64,000 nucleotides of DNA. Source: Streptomyces niger. Its GTDB lineage: Bacteria; Actinomycetota; Actinomycetes; Streptomycetales; Streptomycetaceae. Position 1 is the first letter of the stretch. Each line of letters opens with the position of its first letter. The translations under genes were made by a program, and so were the position numbers. The DNA lies in contig NZ_JOFQ01000009.1 in NCBI RefSeq assembly GCF_000718305.1, positions 159,140 through 223,139 on the forward strand, read 5' to 3'. The notes beneath the pieces were generated by a model, which worked only from the letters and a program-made list of their open reading frames with translations, was not told where the DNA came from and did not search any database. Positions 63,490 through 64,000 of this stretch are shown in pieces.

Positions 63490-64000
63490 GCAGCAGAGCA
63501 CCGATCTGGAGCAGCCGACGGTGGAGGAGGCTGCGGCGGCCGAGGAGCGCGTTCCCACCGTGATCGCCGATGACCTGCACATCGTGTACCGGGTTTACGG
63601 CACCGGCGCGGGGCGGGGCAGTGCCACCGCGGCGCTGAACCGCATCGTCCGCCGCAAGCCCTCCACGGGCGTGCGTGAGGTGCACGCGGTCAAGGGCGTG
63701 ACCTTCACCGCCTACCGGGGCGAGTCCATCGGCCTGATCGGCACTAACGGCTCGGGCAAGTCCACCCTGCTCAAGGCGGTGGCGGGGCTGCTGCCGGCCG
63801 AGCGCGGTCATGTCTACACCCACGGCCAGCCCTCGCTGCTGGGGGTGAACGCGGCGCTGATGAACGACCTGACCGGCGAGCGCAACGTCATCCTGGGCGG
63901 CCTGGCCATGGGCATGTCGCGGGACCAGGTGCGCGAGCGCTATCAGCAGATCGTCGACTTCTCCGGGATCAACGAGAAGGGCGACTTCATCAGCCTGCCG
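63482..64000 (+). CDS. ABC exporter ATP-binding protein (TagH-like), partial
   Basis: The first 173 residues are visible before the window ends. After an acidic leader (STDLEQPTVEEAAAAEERVP) comes VIADDLHIVYRVYG, then the Walker A GLIGTNGSGKSTLLKAVAG and the NAALMNDLTGERNVILGG segment typical of TagH/Wzt-type ATPases. The signature loop, Walker B and any C-terminal substrate-recognition domain are outside. It works with the permease just upstream. Confidence 0.92.
   Translation, partial: MAEQQSTDLEQPTVEEAAAAEERVPTVIADDLHIVYRVYGTGAGRGSATAALNRIVRRKPSTGVREVHAVKGVTFTAYRGESIGLIGTNGSGKSTLLKAVAGLLPAERGHVYTHGQPSLLGVNAALMNDLTGERNVILGGLAMGMSRDQVRERYQQIVDFSGINEKGDFISLP

Noticed and set aside
57240..64000. 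Archaeal-type ether lipid pathway
   Set aside because: A G1P dehydrogenase-like enzyme and nearby idi suggested it, but no prenylglyceryl-phosphate synthase is visible and the export and glycosyltransferase genes point to a polymer.

Overview
This 64-kb window is high-GC actinobacterial DNA, most likely a Streptomyces chromosome. Evidence: extreme G/C at third codon positions, two SsgA-like sporulation/cell-division proteins (a family restricted to sporulating actinomycetes), a mycothiol-type isomerase, GTG and leaderless starts, and a GC-rich initiator tRNA-fMet. No phage, transposase, integrase, CRISPR array or rRNA is visible. It reads as chromosomal DNA of mixed housekeeping and accessory character.

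Layout. 1-2.2 kb: start of a response regulator, two tandem SsgA-like genes and a DUF2630 gene. 2.3-9.5 kb: secreted BNR/YCF48-like protein, MarR regulator, FUSC-type membrane protein, small Cys-containing secreted protein, TetR and SDR. 9.9-13.5 kb: sugar-phosphate locus (DeoR, class II aldolase, SIS isomerase), reminiscent of aga/kba amino-sugar loci but without a visible kinase. 13.7-20.7 kb: YciI, tiny secreted peptide, flavodoxin, NarL/DevR-like regulator, DNA photolyase, endonuclease V, saccharopine-dehydrogenase-like reductase, MgtC. 21.0-27.9 kb: a complete beta-oxidation operon (CoA transferase, acyl-CoA dehydrogenase, thiolase, FadB) facing a convergent MerR regulator. 28.0-30.0 kb: two translationally coupled genes encoding a P-loop GTPase and a membrane-anchored partner of unknown function. 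30.3-38.2 kb: amino-acid permease and four exported hydrolases (sphingomyelinase-like, M1, S15, M14). 38.3-45.1 kb: BCCT transporter, D-amino-acid-oxidase-like enzyme, second FUSC protein, SDR with divergent MarR. 45.2-54.4 kb: Tex, SCO6745-like protein, GlxA/DJ-1 pair, maleylpyruvate-isomerase-like protein, enoyl-CoA hydratase, ABC-F ATPase. 54.4 kb: initiator tRNA with its own promoter and terminator. 54.8-57 kb: RsbW-like ATPase, type I idi, galE. 57.2-64 kb: tightly overlapping operon (DUF5941/CDP-alcohol transferase, LicC-like cytidylyltransferase, glycerol-1-phosphate-dehydrogenase-like enzyme, second CDP-alcohol transferase, GT2, TagGH-like ABC exporter) running off the right end.

How genes work together. 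The 57-64 kb operon reads as a pathway that makes a polyol phosphate (probably sn-glycerol-1-phosphate), activates it with CTP, transfers it through CDP-alcohol phosphotransferases, glycosylates the product and exports it: a wall or membrane glycophosphopolymer. The fad operon is a self-contained acyl-CoA degradation unit. The photolyase and endonuclease V form a DNA-repair patch beside a DevR-like regulator and a flavodoxin.

An unusual overall trait is the abundance of short tandem repeats. Inside genes the clear arrays have units that are multiples of 3 (6, 12, 18, 24, 27, 30 bp) and fall in linkers, tails and N-termini. In spacers the units vary freely, the clearest being a 37-bp unit repeated seven times ahead of the ABC-F gene.
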